NCBI RefSeq assembly: GCF_019285775.1
Contig: NZ_CP079105.1
Location: 124,001-188,000, forward strand
Source: Skermania piniformis
GTDB lineage: Bacteria > Actinomycetota > Actinomycetes > Mycobacteriales > Mycobacteriaceae
Direction: 5' to 3'
Length of the DNA: 64,000 bases
In this document: in pieces, positions 35,169 through 44,335 of the stretch
Position numbering within the stretch: the first letter of the stretch is position 1
How the letters are laid out: every line of letters starts with the position of its first letter
Translations under genes and position numbers: made by a program
Notes under the pieces: generated by a model
What the model saw: the letters and a program-made list of their open reading frames with translations, nothing else
Databases searched by the model: none
Told to the model about the DNA's origin: nothing

Positions 35169-37412
35169 TTAGTGGGTGGCGTTGGCGGTGGTGAGGAATC
35201 GGTTGACGCCGGTGGTGGGGCGTTCCCAGAGGTAGCCTTGGCCGATTTTGCAGCCGAGGGTGATGAGTTGGTTGCGTTCGGCTTCGGATTCGACGCCTTC
35301 GGTGACGACGGCGATGCCGAGTTGGTCGGCGAGTTCGATGACGTGGCGGACGATGAGTCGGGTGGCGGGGTCGGTGACGAGTCGGCGGGTGAATTTTTGG
35401 TCGATTTTGAGGACGTCGACGTCGAGTTGGGCGAGGTAGTAGAGGGATGCGTATTCGCTGCCGAAGTCGTCGATGGCGAGTTGGTAGCCGGCTTGGCGTA
35501 GTTCGGTGAGTCGTTGGAGGGAGGATTCGCGGACGAAGACGGATTCGGTGATTTCGAGTCGGATTCGGTTGAGGACGTCGGGGCGTTGGGTGGCGAGGGT
35601 GGTGAGTCGTTCGATTTGGGCGTCGGATTCGAGTTGGAGGGGGGAGATGTTGACGGCGATGCGGAAGCCGTCGGGTAGTTGGGTGCCGACGTCGTCGATG
35701 GTGGCGACGACGGTGTCGAAGGCCCAGTTGCCGAGTGTTTCGATGGCGCCGTTTTGTTCGGCGAGGGTGACGAATTCGCCGGGGGAGATGGTGCCGAGTT
35801 CGTCGGTGCGCATGCGGGCGAGTGCTTCGGCGCCGATGGGGTGGCCGGTGCGGAGGTCGACGATGGCTTGGTAGGCGAGCCAGGTTTCGTCGGTGGTGCC
35901 GACGCGTTGTTGGAGGAGTTCGAGGATGAGTTTGTGGCGTTTGCGTTCTTGGCCCATGTCGTCGACGTAGTCGCGGATGTGGCCGCCGCCGTCGGCTTTG
36001 GCGTAGTACTGGGCGATGTCGGCGCGGCCGATGGTTTGCAGGAATTGTTCGTCGGTTCCGGCGGAGACGGCGAGGCCGACGCTGGCGCTGACTTGGATGG
36101 GGCGTTGGTCGACGTCGACGGGGGTGTCGAAGAGGCGGTCGATGAGGTGGCGGACTTGTCGGGTGGGGTCGGGGGTGTGGTGGGGGGTGTCGGCGGCGAA
36201 GAGCATGGCGAATTCGTCGCCGCCGAAGCGGGCTGCGGCGACGATGGGTTCGGGTAGGGAGTTCAGGCGGCGGCCGATGGCGATGAGGAGGGCGTCGCCG
36301 AAGTGGTGTCCGTTGACGTCGTTGAGGAGTTTGAAGCGGTCGACGTCGAGGTAGACGACGCCGACGGGGCCGTGGATGGTGGCGGCGTGTTCGACGAGGC
36401 CGCGGCGGTTGAGTAGGCCGGTGAGTTCGTCTCGGCGGGCTTGCCAGGCGCTTTTGCGTTCGGCGTGGGCGAGTGCGCTGACGGCGCGGCGGGTGCGGAT
36501 GACGGAGGTGCCGACGGCGAGTGCGCCGAGGGAGAAGACGAGTAGTCGTTCGGGTTCGGTGAGTTGGGGGTTGATCATGGGGACGACGAGGGGGAGGGCG
36601 GCGGCGATGACGACGGTGGCGGTGCGGGGCAGGGACCATTCGCCGCGGTAGGCGTCGGTGGGTTCGGTGATCGATCGCATGGAGGGGTGTAGTGCGGCGG
36701 CGGCCCACAGCAACACCGACAACGCCACCACATCGCGGGCGGGGTCGATCAGCGGATTGTCGATCGACCGCCCGAACGGTCCCGCCACGTCGGCGAAGAT
36801 CAGTGCGATCCAGCCCGCCATCAGCAGCACCGCGGCCCGACCCCGCAACAGATCGACCATCAGCAACCGACCGACCAACGCCACCAAGATCACATACGCG
36901 GCCGGTCCGACGATGCCGAGGGCTATCTGATACGGCAGCAGCTTGGTCGCGTGCCAGCCCGGGAGGGCGGAGAGCGGGATGACGAACGCGGCATAAGCCA
37001 GCAGCAGCACGATCATCTCCAACCGGGCATCGGTGACCCGACTGGTCCCCCGGCTCCGGATGATCAACAGCAGGATGATCACCTGGCAGCAGCTCATCCA
37101 GGTGATGACGGTCAGGTTCAGCCAACCCCCGGCGATCGGGGTGGAGGAGATGTTGATCAGGACCGGCCGACCCAGGTTGCCGACGAGCAACACCCCGGTC
37201 CAGATCCACACACTCCGCACCGCCGGCCGGTTCCGCCGCACCCCGATCACCAAGAAGACAAACGCCAGGACACAGGCGACCACCCGGATGTCGAGCCGAT
37301 AACGGAGCGCGTCGGCCGGGCTGTCGAACACGAGGGCGGGTACCAGTCCGACGACATAGGCGACCACCGCCAGAACCGCCGCCACGATCCACAACCGACT
37401 ACCGGGCGCCAT
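35169..37412 (-). CDS. Membrane GGDEF-EAL protein with two codon-usage regimes
   Basis: A 747-residue protein. About eight membrane helices fill the first 290 residues. The GGDEF domain has RDELTGLLNRRGL, LDVDRFKLLND and an intact GGDEF, without an RxxD site. The EAL domain has AEALARM, AVNISPLQL, ITES, DDFGSEYAS (Gly changed to Glu in the DDFGxGYS loop), KIDQKF and EGVESE. From about 36,690 to the stop the codons end almost only in C or A, unlike the 5' membrane part. ATG 37412 was chosen because the frame upstream has poor codon use. Confidence 0.85.
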   Translation of the reverse strand: MAPGSRLWIVAAVLAVVAYVVGLVPALVFDSPADALRYRLDIRVVACVLAFVFLVIGVRRNRPAVRSVWIWTGVLLVGNLGRPVLINISSTPIAGGWLNLTVITWMSCCQVIILLLIIRSRGTSRVTDARLEMIVLLLAYAAFVIPLSALPGWHATKLLPYQIALGIVGPAAYVILVALVGRLLMVDLLRGRAAVLLMAGWIALIFADVAGPFGRSIDNPLIDPARDVVALSVLLWAAAALHPSMRSITEPTDAYRGEWSLPRTATVVIAAALPLVVPMINPQLTEPERLLVFSLGALAVGTSVIRTRRAVSALAHAERKSAWQARRDELTGLLNRRGLVEHAATIHGPVGVVYLDVDRFKLLNDVNGHHFGDALLIAIGRRLNSLPEPIVAAARFGGDEFAMLFAADTPHHTPDPTRQVRHLIDRLFDTPVDVDQRPIQVSASVGLAVSAGTDEQFLQTIGRADIAQYYAKADGGGHIRDYVDDMGQERKRHKLILELLQQRVGTTDETWLAYQAIVDLRTGHPIGAEALARMRTDELGTISPGEFVTLAEQNGAIETLGNWAFDTVVATIDDVGTQLPDGFRIAVNISPLQLESDAQIERLTTLATQRPDVLNRIRLEITESVFVRESSLQRLTELRQAGYQLAIDDFGSEYASLYYLAQLDVDVLKIDQKFTRRLVTDPATRLIVRHVIELADQLGIAVVTEGVESEAERNQLITLGCKIGQGYLWERPTTGVNRFLTTANATH

Positions 37413-37695
37413 GTCGCTGTCGACTCGACCGACTCGGCCGGTTATCGCCTCCGGTAACGGTCCGCGAGCCTTTTTCGGAGGATGTAATCGGCTTCTGGGA
37501 GAGGGTATTTCGGGGCTCGTCGCGGAACCGGAATCGAATCGGGGGTTGAGCTCGGCGGGTTCCGTGGGCACCTTGTCGCGCTGGACCACGGCGCAGATGA
37601 TTGCACGAGTGCGGTGTAAACAGGGCGCATTGGAACTTTGTGTTGATCTTGGGACTGTAGGGGCCGGAATGTAACCGGAACGTGTCGGATCGGGT
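37413..37695. other. Gene-free intergenic region
   Basis: This 283-bp stretch is upstream of the GGDEF-EAL gene. Open frames cross it but with rare codons (ATA, TTA, AGA). I looked for a recognisable riboswitch fold and saw none, apart from a loose GTTA/TAAC pairing near 37,450. Confidence 0.5.
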
Positions 37696-37875
37696 TCAGG
37701 TCAGCAGCTTGGTCAGCGCCCGTCCGACCTGCTCCACCGCGGTCCGGTGCGTGACGTGACCGAGTGCGACCGGCACCAGAGCCGAGGTCACCACGCCGAC
37801 TCGCTCATCGTCGCCTGTGGCTGGGTGGCCAGGATTCGGGTTGCGGCACATCGCACACCGGGCGAGTTGAGACAT
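37696..37875 (-). CDS. Small hypothetical protein with a CxxC motif
   Basis: A 59-residue candidate, MSQLARCAMCRNPNPGH... ending in RALTKLLT. It has one CAMC pair and normal high-GC third positions, which favours a real gene. An AGAG sits right before the ATG. I recognise no family. It could be a small zinc-binding protein, or the codon bias could be accidental. Confidence 0.35.
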   Translation of the reverse strand: MSQLARCAMCRNPNPGHPATGDDERVGVVTSALVPVALGHVTHRTAVEQVGRALTKLLT

Positions 37876-37896
37876 CTCTGTCACACCTCGGACCTC

Positions 37897-37926
37897 TTGT
37901 AAAACTTCGGATTTCACCGTTACCTT
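37897..37926 (+). promoter_or_regulatory. Promoter of the dehydrogenase operon
   Basis: TTGTAA (37897-37902) and TACCTT (37921-37926) are separated by 18 bp, about 30 bp before the GTG at 37959, which has its own GGAGGAG ribosome-binding site. Confidence 0.45.
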
Positions 37927-37958
37927 GCCGGGTGAAGGCGCGTTCGAGGAGGAGCCGG

Positions 37959-39245
37959 GTGCAGAGTCCCTATCGGTTGATCATCTGGGGGCCCGGTGAC
38001 ATGGGCGGCCGGGCGCTGCGGCTTGCTTTGGATTCGCCGTTGTTCGAGGTGGTCGGGGTCAAGGTGGTCAGCCCGCACAAGCACGGCGTGGACATCGGGA
38101 CACTCGTCGGTCTGCCGCCGGTCGGGATCGCCGCCACCACCGACAAGGCCGAGATCCTGGCGCTGGACGCCGACTGCGTCGTGCACACGCCGACCACGCC
38201 CGCCTTGCTGCAGGGCGCGGACGAGGACGTGATCGACCTGCTCGCCTCCGGAAAGAACGTGGTCTCCGGCGCGTCCTACCACAATGCGTCGATGCCCAAG
38301 TGGCTGTCCGAGTCCGAACCGGCGCTCGACGTGTTGCGCGCCGTGTCGGAGATGAAGGTGACCGGCGACGTCTTCGGCAACCGGGAGAAGGCCGCGCTCG
38401 CCGGGCTGCGGCTGGCGATGACCGCGCTGGATTCCCCGCCGGGGCGACCGCTGCGGCCGATGGCCGGCGTCGTAGCCGAGCGCCTGCTCGACCGGGTGCT
38501 GCCGCGCCGGGCGAGTGGGGAACGGCTGCAGGCCGCATGCCTGGCCGGTGGGGCGTCGCTGCACGGCACCGGCCTCCACCCGGGACTGATGGTCGAGCAG
38601 GTGTTGCTCCGGCTGGCCGGGTTGGTCGACGAGGTGCGCGCGGTGCGGTTCCTGGAAGTCGGGGATCTGTCGGCGGCCCCGGACGGCATGTGGGGCGGGT
38701 TGGCCGGCCTCGGTTTCGGCACCCCGTTGTCGGCGGTCGACTCCAACCATGCGATCGCGTTGTTACAGCACTTCTACTTCGACGACGTCATCGGCAACGT
38801 CGCACATCACCTGTGGGGTATCGAGCCGGATCAGATCCGGGTGGAGCGGCTGGTCTACCCGGTGCCGGCCCGGGTGGCGATCGCGGCCGGCGGCACGGTG
38901 ATCGAGCCGGGCACGGTCGGTGCCATCCACATGACCTATCGCGGCTACGTCGGCGATCGGTTGCTGATGACCAACGAAGAGTGCTGGCACGTCGGTGCCG
39001 GCAATGCGCATCTCGGTCCGGACCACCCGAACAGTCTCGCCGGCGGCCACCGGTTCACCGTCGACGGCCCGACCCGGATCGAAGTAGATTCGGCAGCAGA
39101 CGATCTCGGATCCGGCGTCGAGTGGTCGGCGGTCACCGACATCTCGGTGAATGCGATCCTCGGGGTGATCCCGGCCGTCTGCGCGGCGCCGCCCGGCGTG
39201 CTCCGGCCGAACCTGTCCCCGCGCTACCGACTGGAGGAAGTATGA
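37959..39245 (+). CDS. NAD(P)H-dependent amine/dihydrodipicolinate reductase-like dehydrogenase
   Basis: A 428-residue protein with an N-terminal Rossmann fold (LIIWGPGDMGGRALRLAL) and a DapB/2,4-diaminopentanoate dehydrogenase-like C-terminal domain. As I recall, such proteins are annotated as dihydrodipicolinate reductase in mycobacteria but are much longer than DapB, so they probably act on another amino or imino acid. GGAGGAG at 37948-37954 fixes the GTG start. It overlaps the next gene as ATGA. Confidence 0.75.
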   Translation: MQSPYRLIIWGPGDMGGRALRLALDSPLFEVVGVKVVSPHKHGVDIGTLVGLPPVGIAATTDKAEILALDADCVVHTPTTPALLQGADEDVIDLLASGKNVVSGASYHNASMPKWLSESEPALDVLRAVSEMKVTGDVFGNREKAALAGLRLAMTALDSPPGRPLRPMAGVVAERLLDRVLPRRASGERLQAACLAGGASLHGTGLHPGLMVEQVLLRLAGLVDEVRAVRFLEVGDLSAAPDGMWGGLAGLGFGTPLSAVDSNHAIALLQHFYFDDVIGNVAHHLWGIEPDQIRVERLVYPVPARVAIAAGGTVIEPGTVGAIHMTYRGYVGDRLLMTNEECWHVGAGNAHLGPDHPNSLAGGHRFTVDGPTRIEVDSAADDLGSGVEWSAVTDISVNAILGVIPAVCAAPPGVLRPNLSPRYRLEEV

Positions 39246-40015
39246 GTAGCACCGTCGCGGTCGCCGTGCGGGGTTCCGGGCCGCTGGCCGAGTTGCTCCG
39301 GCGGCAGATCAGCGGTCGTGCGGACCTCGCGTTCACCCCGAACGATCGGCGCACCGCCGCCGGCGCCGCCGCCGATGTGCTGATCTATCTGCCGGATCAG
39401 GCCGCACTGAACCGGAAGGCCGGTGCGGTGACCAAGCCGGTCATCGGCTGGCTGACCGACGGGATCGATGTGGTGAGCACCTTGCCGGCATCGCTATTCG
39501 ATCGGGAAAAGCTGCGCGGTGCCTGCCGGGCCGGTGGCACCACCTTCCACGGTTCCGGCGGCTTGTCGGCGGTGCTGCCGGTTCGGTTCTCCCGCGCCTT
39601 TGCCGCCATCACCCGCGACATCGAGTCGGTGTCGGTGCTCGAGCATCGGCAGCCTGCCGGGCCCGATGCCGCCCGTGCGGTGTGCACCGAAGCCGCGGCC
39701 GCCCTGCTCGCCGAGGCGGCATTCGGCCGGATCGATTCCGCGGCCACCTCGGGCGGTCGTACCGCCGAGTACGCGGTGCGCGACGATGCGGATCGGCAGA
39801 TCCCGGTGCGGTACGAGGTGCAGACCGTCACGCCGGAGGCGACCGGTCGCTGCACGATCGAGTTCCACGGCGTCGATCGGTCGGCGGCGATCCTCGCCCA
39901 GGAGCTGCTGGATGTGATTGTCCCGGTACATATCTCGGCGCCCGGCATCCTGCACCACGAGCTGGACATCAACCAGGTCGAACTCGACGATCGACTCGCG
40001 CGCCGATCTCGCTGA
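39242..40015 (+). CDS. Hypothetical protein, possible catalytically deficient dehydrogenase partner
   Basis: A 257-residue protein that starts inside the stop of the previous gene. The general order (short N-terminal domain, then KPVIGWLTDGIDVVSTLPAS and GGTTFHGSGGLSAVLPVRFS) echoes the middle of the upstream protein (GKNVVSGASYHN, GGASLHGTGLHPGLM). The Rossmann glycine pattern is degenerate (AVAVRGSGPLAELL). I infer a diverged paralogue that may form a heteromer with it. Confidence 0.6.
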   Translation: MSSTVAVAVRGSGPLAELLRRQISGRADLAFTPNDRRTAAGAAADVLIYLPDQAALNRKAGAVTKPVIGWLTDGIDVVSTLPASLFDREKLRGACRAGGTTFHGSGGLSAVLPVRFSRAFAAITRDIESVSVLEHRQPAGPDAARAVCTEAAAALLAEAAFGRIDSAATSGGRTAEYAVRDDADRQIPVRYEVQTVTPEATGRCTIEFHGVDRSAAILAQELLDVIVPVHISAPGILHHELDINQVELDDRLARRSR

Positions 40016-40079
40016 TCATCGGCTACGGCATCGGCCGAGCTCTCCACCCGCAGCAATTCGACTCTCCGAGGTTGTCTCG

Positions 40080-41177
40080 ATGACACGTATTCTCCTTTTC
40101 GGCGCGACCGGCTATACCGGCGAACTGACCGCGCGCCGCCTGGTGGCCGGCGGTGCCCGACCGGTCCTGGTGGCGCGCAACGCAGCCCGGGTGACCGCGG
40201 TGGCAGGCGAACTGGGTGGGCTGGACACCGCGGTCGCCGACGTGACCGATCCGGCGTCGCTGCGCCCGATCGTGCGGTCCGGCGACGTGCTGATCAGCAC
40301 GGTCGGGCCGTTCCTGGAATTCGGCGAGCCTGCGGTACGGGTGGCGGCCGAAGCCGGTGCACACTACCTGGATTCGACCGGTGAGGGGCCGTTCATCCGG
40401 CAGGTGTTCGAGCGCTGGGGGCCGATCGCCCAGCGAAACGGCTCGGCGCTGTTGTCCGCCTTCGGGTTCGACTTCGTGCCGGGCAGTCTGGCCGGGGCGC
40501 TGGCGCTCGACCGGGCCGGTGCGGACGCGACCGCGGTCGACGTCGGTTACTTCGTACGCAATTTCGGCACCAGCGGTGGCACCCGCGCGTCGGTGGTCGG
40601 GGTGCTGCTGGCGGACGGTTTCGGCTACCGCGACGGCTGGGTGCGGCCGGTCGCCGGCAGCGACGTCGACACCTTCGAGGTGCACGGTCGGACGCTGACC
40701 GCCGTCACGGTTCCGGGCGCCGAGCATTTCGCGCTGCCGCAGGCGTATCCGACGCTGCGCGACGTGCGGGTGTTTCTCGGGGCACCGCCGCTGGCTGCGC
40801 AGGCGATGGCGGCGGCCACCCGGCTCAGCTACCCGGTCCGCCGGGTGCCGGCGCTGCGCGCGCTGGCGAAGCAGGCGGCCGGGCAGGTCGTGCGCGGCTC
40901 CACCGGCGGACCCGATGCAGTACAGCGTGCGCGGTCGAGCGTCACCGTGGTCGCGGTGGCCAAATCCGCGGCCGGCGAGCCGTTGGCGCGGGTGACCCTG
41001 GACGGGCCCGACCCGTACGACTTCACCGCGGCGATCCTCGATTGGGGCGCTCGTACCGCCGCGGCGGGTGCGGTGCGCAAGACCGGTGCGCTCGGCCCGG
41101 TCGCGGCGTTCGGCGTGGCCGCGCTGACCGACGGTTGTGCGGACGCCGGCCTGCGCGAAGTGGCTCCGGTCGGCTGA
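40080..41177 (+). CDS. Saccharopine dehydrogenase-like NAD(P)-binding protein
   Basis: A 365-residue protein with an N-terminal nucleotide-binding fold (ILLFGATGYTGELTARRL) and the SDH/trans-acting enoyl reductase family pattern, including DVLISTVGPFLEFGEPAV and GAHYLDSTGEGPFI. Relatives include enoyl reductases acting with polyketide synthases and lipid-associated oxidoreductases. The substrate is unknown. It follows the two dehydrogenase-like genes by 64 bp and ends 3 bp before the convergent ABC ATPase gene. Confidence 0.8.
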   Translation: MTRILLFGATGYTGELTARRLVAGGARPVLVARNAARVTAVAGELGGLDTAVADVTDPASLRPIVRSGDVLISTVGPFLEFGEPAVRVAAEAGAHYLDSTGEGPFIRQVFERWGPIAQRNGSALLSAFGFDFVPGSLAGALALDRAGADATAVDVGYFVRNFGTSGGTRASVVGVLLADGFGYRDGWVRPVAGSDVDTFEVHGRTLTAVTVPGAEHFALPQAYPTLRDVRVFLGAPPLAAQAMAAATRLSYPVRRVPALRALAKQAAGQVVRGSTGGPDAVQRARSSVTVVAVAKSAAGEPLARVTLDGPDPYDFTAAILDWGARTAAAGAVRKTGALGPVAAFGVAALTDGCADAGLREVAPVG

Positions 41178-41180
41178 TGG

Positions 41181-43001
41181 TCAGCCGATCCGGAGCGGTG
41201 GCGCCGACGGGACGGCGGCGAGCAGCGACCGGGTATAGGGGTGTCGTGGGTCGGCGAACAGCTCATCGGCGGGCGCGTCCTCGACGATTCGGCCGGCTCG
41301 CATCACCGCGACGTGGTGTGCCAGGTTGCGCACCACCGCCAGGTCGTGCGAGACGAACAGATAGCCCAGCCCGCGCTCGAGCTGTAATCGGCGCAGCAGG
41401 TTGAGTATTCCCGCCTGGATCGATACGTCCAGCGCCGAGACCGGCTCGTCCAGCACCAACAGATCCGGGGAGCTGGCCAACGCCCGGGCGATGTTGATCC
41501 GCTGTTTCTGCCCGCCGGAGAAGTCCACCGGGTAGCGGTCGGCGTGTTCCGGTTGCAACCCCACCTGATCGATCAGTTCCGGCACCCGGCGAGCGATCTC
41601 GGCCCGGGGCCGGCGGGCGATCCGCAACGGCTCGGCGACCGAGTCGAAGATCGGCAGCCGCGGGTCGAGGGAAGCGGCCGGATCTTGAAACACGATCTGG
41701 ATCCGACGGCGCATCGCACGCCGGCCGGCCCGGTCGAGGTCGGCGACATCCCGGCCGAAGATCTCGATCCGGCCCGATTCCGGGGCGGTGAGGTCGAGGA
41801 TCGCGGTCAGCACACTCGATTTGCCCGAACCCGATTCGCCGACCAGCGCGGTGGTCCGGCCCGCGCGCACGGTGAGGCTCACCTGATCCACCGCGCGGAC
41901 GACGCCGCGTCGTCGTCGGCCGAGCAGGCCGCCGCGCACCGGGTAGCTCTTGACCAGCTTCCTCACCTGCAGGATCGGTTCCGGCGGGCCGGCATCGGCT
42001 GGGTCGGGCGGGGCGGCCGATGCGGCGTGCGGGGCGACCGATCCGGGGCGGACGCAGGCCGCCCGGCGCCCGGTGGCGATCTCGGCGAGCGCCGGCTCGG
42101 CCGACCGGCAGGCGTCGTCGGTGGCCGGGCAGCGGGGTGCGAACGGGCAGCCCGGGGGCAGCGCGTGCGGCGCCGGGGGCGAGCCGGTGATCGGCACCAG
42201 CGGCGTGCGGGGCGGGGCGTCCAGCCGGGGCAACGAGTCGAGGAGGCCGACCGTGTACGGCATCGCGGGCGCGGCGAGTAGCTCCGTGGCCGGCGCTGTT
42301 TCGACGATTCGGCCGGCGTACATCACCGCGATCCGGTCGGCCAGCGTCGCCGCGACGCCCAGGTCGTGGGTGATCAGCACGATGCCGGCGCCGGTGAGGT
42401 CACGGGCGGTGCGCAGCAGATCCAGGATCTGTGCCGCCGAGGTGACGTCGAGTGCGGTCGTCGGTTCGTCGCAGACGATCAGGTCCGGGTTGTTGGCGAT
42501 CGCGATGGCGATCACCACCCGTTGCCGCATTCCGCCGGAGAACTCGTGCGGGAACGCGCGGGCGCGGTCGGCGGCGTCGGGAATCCCGACGAGTTCGAGT
42601 AACTGCACGGCCCGCGCGGCAGCGTCGGATCGGCTCGCGCCGTGCACCCGCAACGCTTCGGCGATCTGATCGCCGACCCGGTACACCGGGGTGAGCGCGG
42701 ACAGCGGGTCCTGGAAGACCATGCTCATCGTCGTCCCGCGCAGCCGGGACAGTTCTCGATCACCCAGGCTGAGCAGCTCGGTGCCGCGTAACCGGATCGA
42801 ACCCCGGACCCGAGCGTGATCGGGCAGCAGCCCGAGCACCGCCGCCGCGGTCACCGACTTGCCGGAGCCGGATTCGCCGACCAGCGCCAGGACCTCACCG
42901 GACGCCACGGTGCAGTCGATGCCACGCACCGCGGAGACCCGGCCCTCCTCGCTGGGAAAGTCGACCCGCAGGTCCGCGACGTCGAGCAGCGGAACCGTCA
43001 C
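41181..43001 (-). CDS. Dipeptide/oligopeptide ABC transporter ATPase, fused DppD-DppF
   Basis: A 606-residue protein with two complete ATP-binding cassettes. The first has [16 protein letters not shown] and CDEPTTALD and ends in the Cys-rich oligopeptide-transporter motif ([15 protein letters not shown]). The second has [16 protein letters not shown] and LDEPVSALD. It energises peptide import through the two permeases encoded upstream. It starts 27 bp after the dppC stop, so it belongs to the same operon. GTG start. Confidence 0.93.
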   Translation of the reverse strand: MTVPLLDVADLRVDFPSEEGRVSAVRGIDCTVASGEVLALVGESGSGKSVTAAAVLGLLPDHARVRGSIRLRGTELLSLGDRELSRLRGTTMSMVFQDPLSALTPVYRVGDQIAEALRVHGASRSDAAARAVQLLELVGIPDAADRARAFPHEFSGGMRQRVVIAIAIANNPDLIVCDEPTTALDVTSAAQILDLLRTARDLTGAGIVLITHDLGVAATLADRIAVMYAGRIVETAPATELLAAPAMPYTVGLLDSLPRLDAPPRTPLVPITGSPPAPHALPPGCPFAPRCPATDDACRSAEPALAEIATGRRAACVRPGSVAPHAASAAPPDPADAGPPEPILQVRKLVKSYPVRGGLLGRRRRGVVRAVDQVSLTVRAGRTTALVGESGSGKSSVLTAILDLTAPESGRIEIFGRDVADLDRAGRRAMRRRIQIVFQDPAASLDPRLPIFDSVAEPLRIARRPRAEIARRVPELIDQVGLQPEHADRYPVDFSGGQKQRINIARALASSPDLLVLDEPVSALDVSIQAGILNLLRRLQLERGLGYLFVSHDLAVVRNLAHHVAVMRAGRIVEDAPADELFADPRHPYTRSLLAAVPSAPPLRIG

Positions 43002-43028
43002 GCCCGAATCGTAGGTGACGCGGCGGCG

Positions 43029-43916
43029 TCAGCCGGGGAGGGTGCGGCGGGCGCCGGCCGCTCCGGGGTCGAAGGCGTCCCGCAGTCCGTCGCCCACCAC
43101 GTTCGCCGCAAGCACGGTGACGATCAGGAATCCGCCGGCGAACAGGAACAGCCAGGGGAAGGTGAAGGTGGACGCCGTGCCGAGCGCGATCAACGAACCC
43201 AGCGACACGTCCGGCGGCTGGACGCCGAAGCCGAGATAGCTCAGCCCGGTCTCGGCGAGGATCGCTCCGCCGACGGCCAGCGTGGTGTCCACGATCAGGA
43301 TCGAGGCGATGTTCGGCAGGATGTGCCGGCGGATCACCTGTCCGGTCGGGGCGCCCAGGTAGTGGGCGGCGCGAACGAACTCGCGCTGCCGCAGGCTCAT
43401 CGTGAGTCCACGCACCATCCGAGCCGAGATCATCCAGCCGAACGCGGTGAGCAGCACGATCAACGCCAGGATCGACCCGGTCGACTTGGTCCGCGGGGTG
43501 AAGATGGCCACGATGATGAAACTGGGCACCACCAGGAGCAGGTCCACCAGCCACATGATCACGCGGTCCGGCCAGCCGCCGAGATAGCCGGCCACCGCCC
43601 CGACGGCCGCGGCGATCAGGGTGGAGAAGACGGCGACGCAGAGTCCGACGATCAGCGACTTCTGCAACCCGCGCAACGTCTGCGTTAGCACGTCCTGGCC
43701 GATCTGATTGGTGCCGAACGGATGCTGCCAGCTCGGCGGTTGCAGAAGCGCGGTGTAGTCGAGCTCCTGGTAGTCGTAGGGCAGCAGCGGCGGCACCGCG
43801 AACGCGGCCAGCAGCAGCGCGAGCAACACCGCAGCCCCCACCAGGGCCGGCCGGTTGCGCCGGAACCGGCGCCAGACCAGCCCTGTCCGGCCGGTCGCGG
43901 CGAACGTCGAGCTCAC
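43029..43916 (-). CDS. Peptide ABC transporter permease, DppC/OppC type
   Basis: A 295-residue inner-membrane permease with six helices. It has the N-terminal OppC_N segment (RRFRRNRPALVGAAVLL), HPFGTNQIGQDVLT, and the EAA-type loop REFVRAAHYLGAPTGQVIRRHILPN. Its GTG start overlaps the stop of the PIN toxin gene by four bases. That toxin pair separates it from the companion permease gene, so its translation now depends on the inserted module. Confidence 0.9.
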   Translation of the reverse strand: MSSTFAATGRTGLVWRRFRRNRPALVGAAVLLALLLAAFAVPPLLPYDYQELDYTALLQPPSWQHPFGTNQIGQDVLTQTLRGLQKSLIVGLCVAVFSTLIAAAVGAVAGYLGGWPDRVIMWLVDLLLVVPSFIIVAIFTPRTKSTGSILALIVLLTAFGWMISARMVRGLTMSLRQREFVRAAHYLGAPTGQVIRRHILPNIASILIVDTTLAVGGAILAETGLSYLGFGVQPPDVSLGSLIALGTASTFTFPWLFLFAGGFLIVTVLAANVVGDGLRDAFDPGAAGARRTLPG

Positions 43917-44335
43917 GGCAGGCTGTCGAACAGCAACCGTGGGTCGAGTCGGGTGAGCAGGGGGACCCGGTCGGTCACCACGTACCACCTGCGGCTCATC
44001 GCGTGGGTGACCGCGTGCGCGGCGGCGATCAGTGCGTCCGGGTGATGGTGGGTCCGCCCGCGCAGGATCGCGCCGATCTTCGGCGCGGTATTCGCGTCGA
44101 GCGTGGGCACCACGGTGTGCGGGAGGGCGAGCAGCGCGGCCAGCACGTCCCGGTCGCGTTCGGCGACCCGGGCCGACGCTGCGGCCAACACCGCAGACGG
44201 GATGACGATCGTCCCGCCGTGCTCGAAGACGGTCCAGCAGACCGCCTGTGGATACGGGTCCATCCGCGTGAAGCCGACGACGGCGGCGGTGTCGAAGACA
44301 ACGCCGGTGACCGCCTCCTGAACCGGTGCGCTCAC
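43913..44335 (-). CDS. PIN-domain toxin
   Basis: A 140-residue PIN-fold ribonuclease, VapC-like. Conserved acids are visible at D15 (VVFDTAAV), D100 (HPDALIAAAHAV) and D122 (YVVTDRVPLL); the second acidic position is not clear. It probably cleaves RNA when freed from its antitoxin. The GTG start overlaps the antitoxin stop by four bases (GTGA), and its stop overlaps the start of the permease gene in the same way. Confidence 0.75.
   Translation of the reverse strand: MSAPVQEAVTGVVFDTAAVVGFTRMDPYPQAVCWTVFEHGGTIVIPSAVLAAASARVAERDRDVLAALLALPHTVVPTLDANTAPKIGAILRGRTHHHPDALIAAAHAVTHAMSRRWYVVTDRVPLLTRLDPRLLFDSLP

Noticed and set aside
37413-37695. Riboswitch before the GGDEF-EAL gene
   Set aside because: I looked for the GEMM, ydaO and cobalamin core motifs and saw none. 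The only pairing is a short GTTA/TAAC stem.
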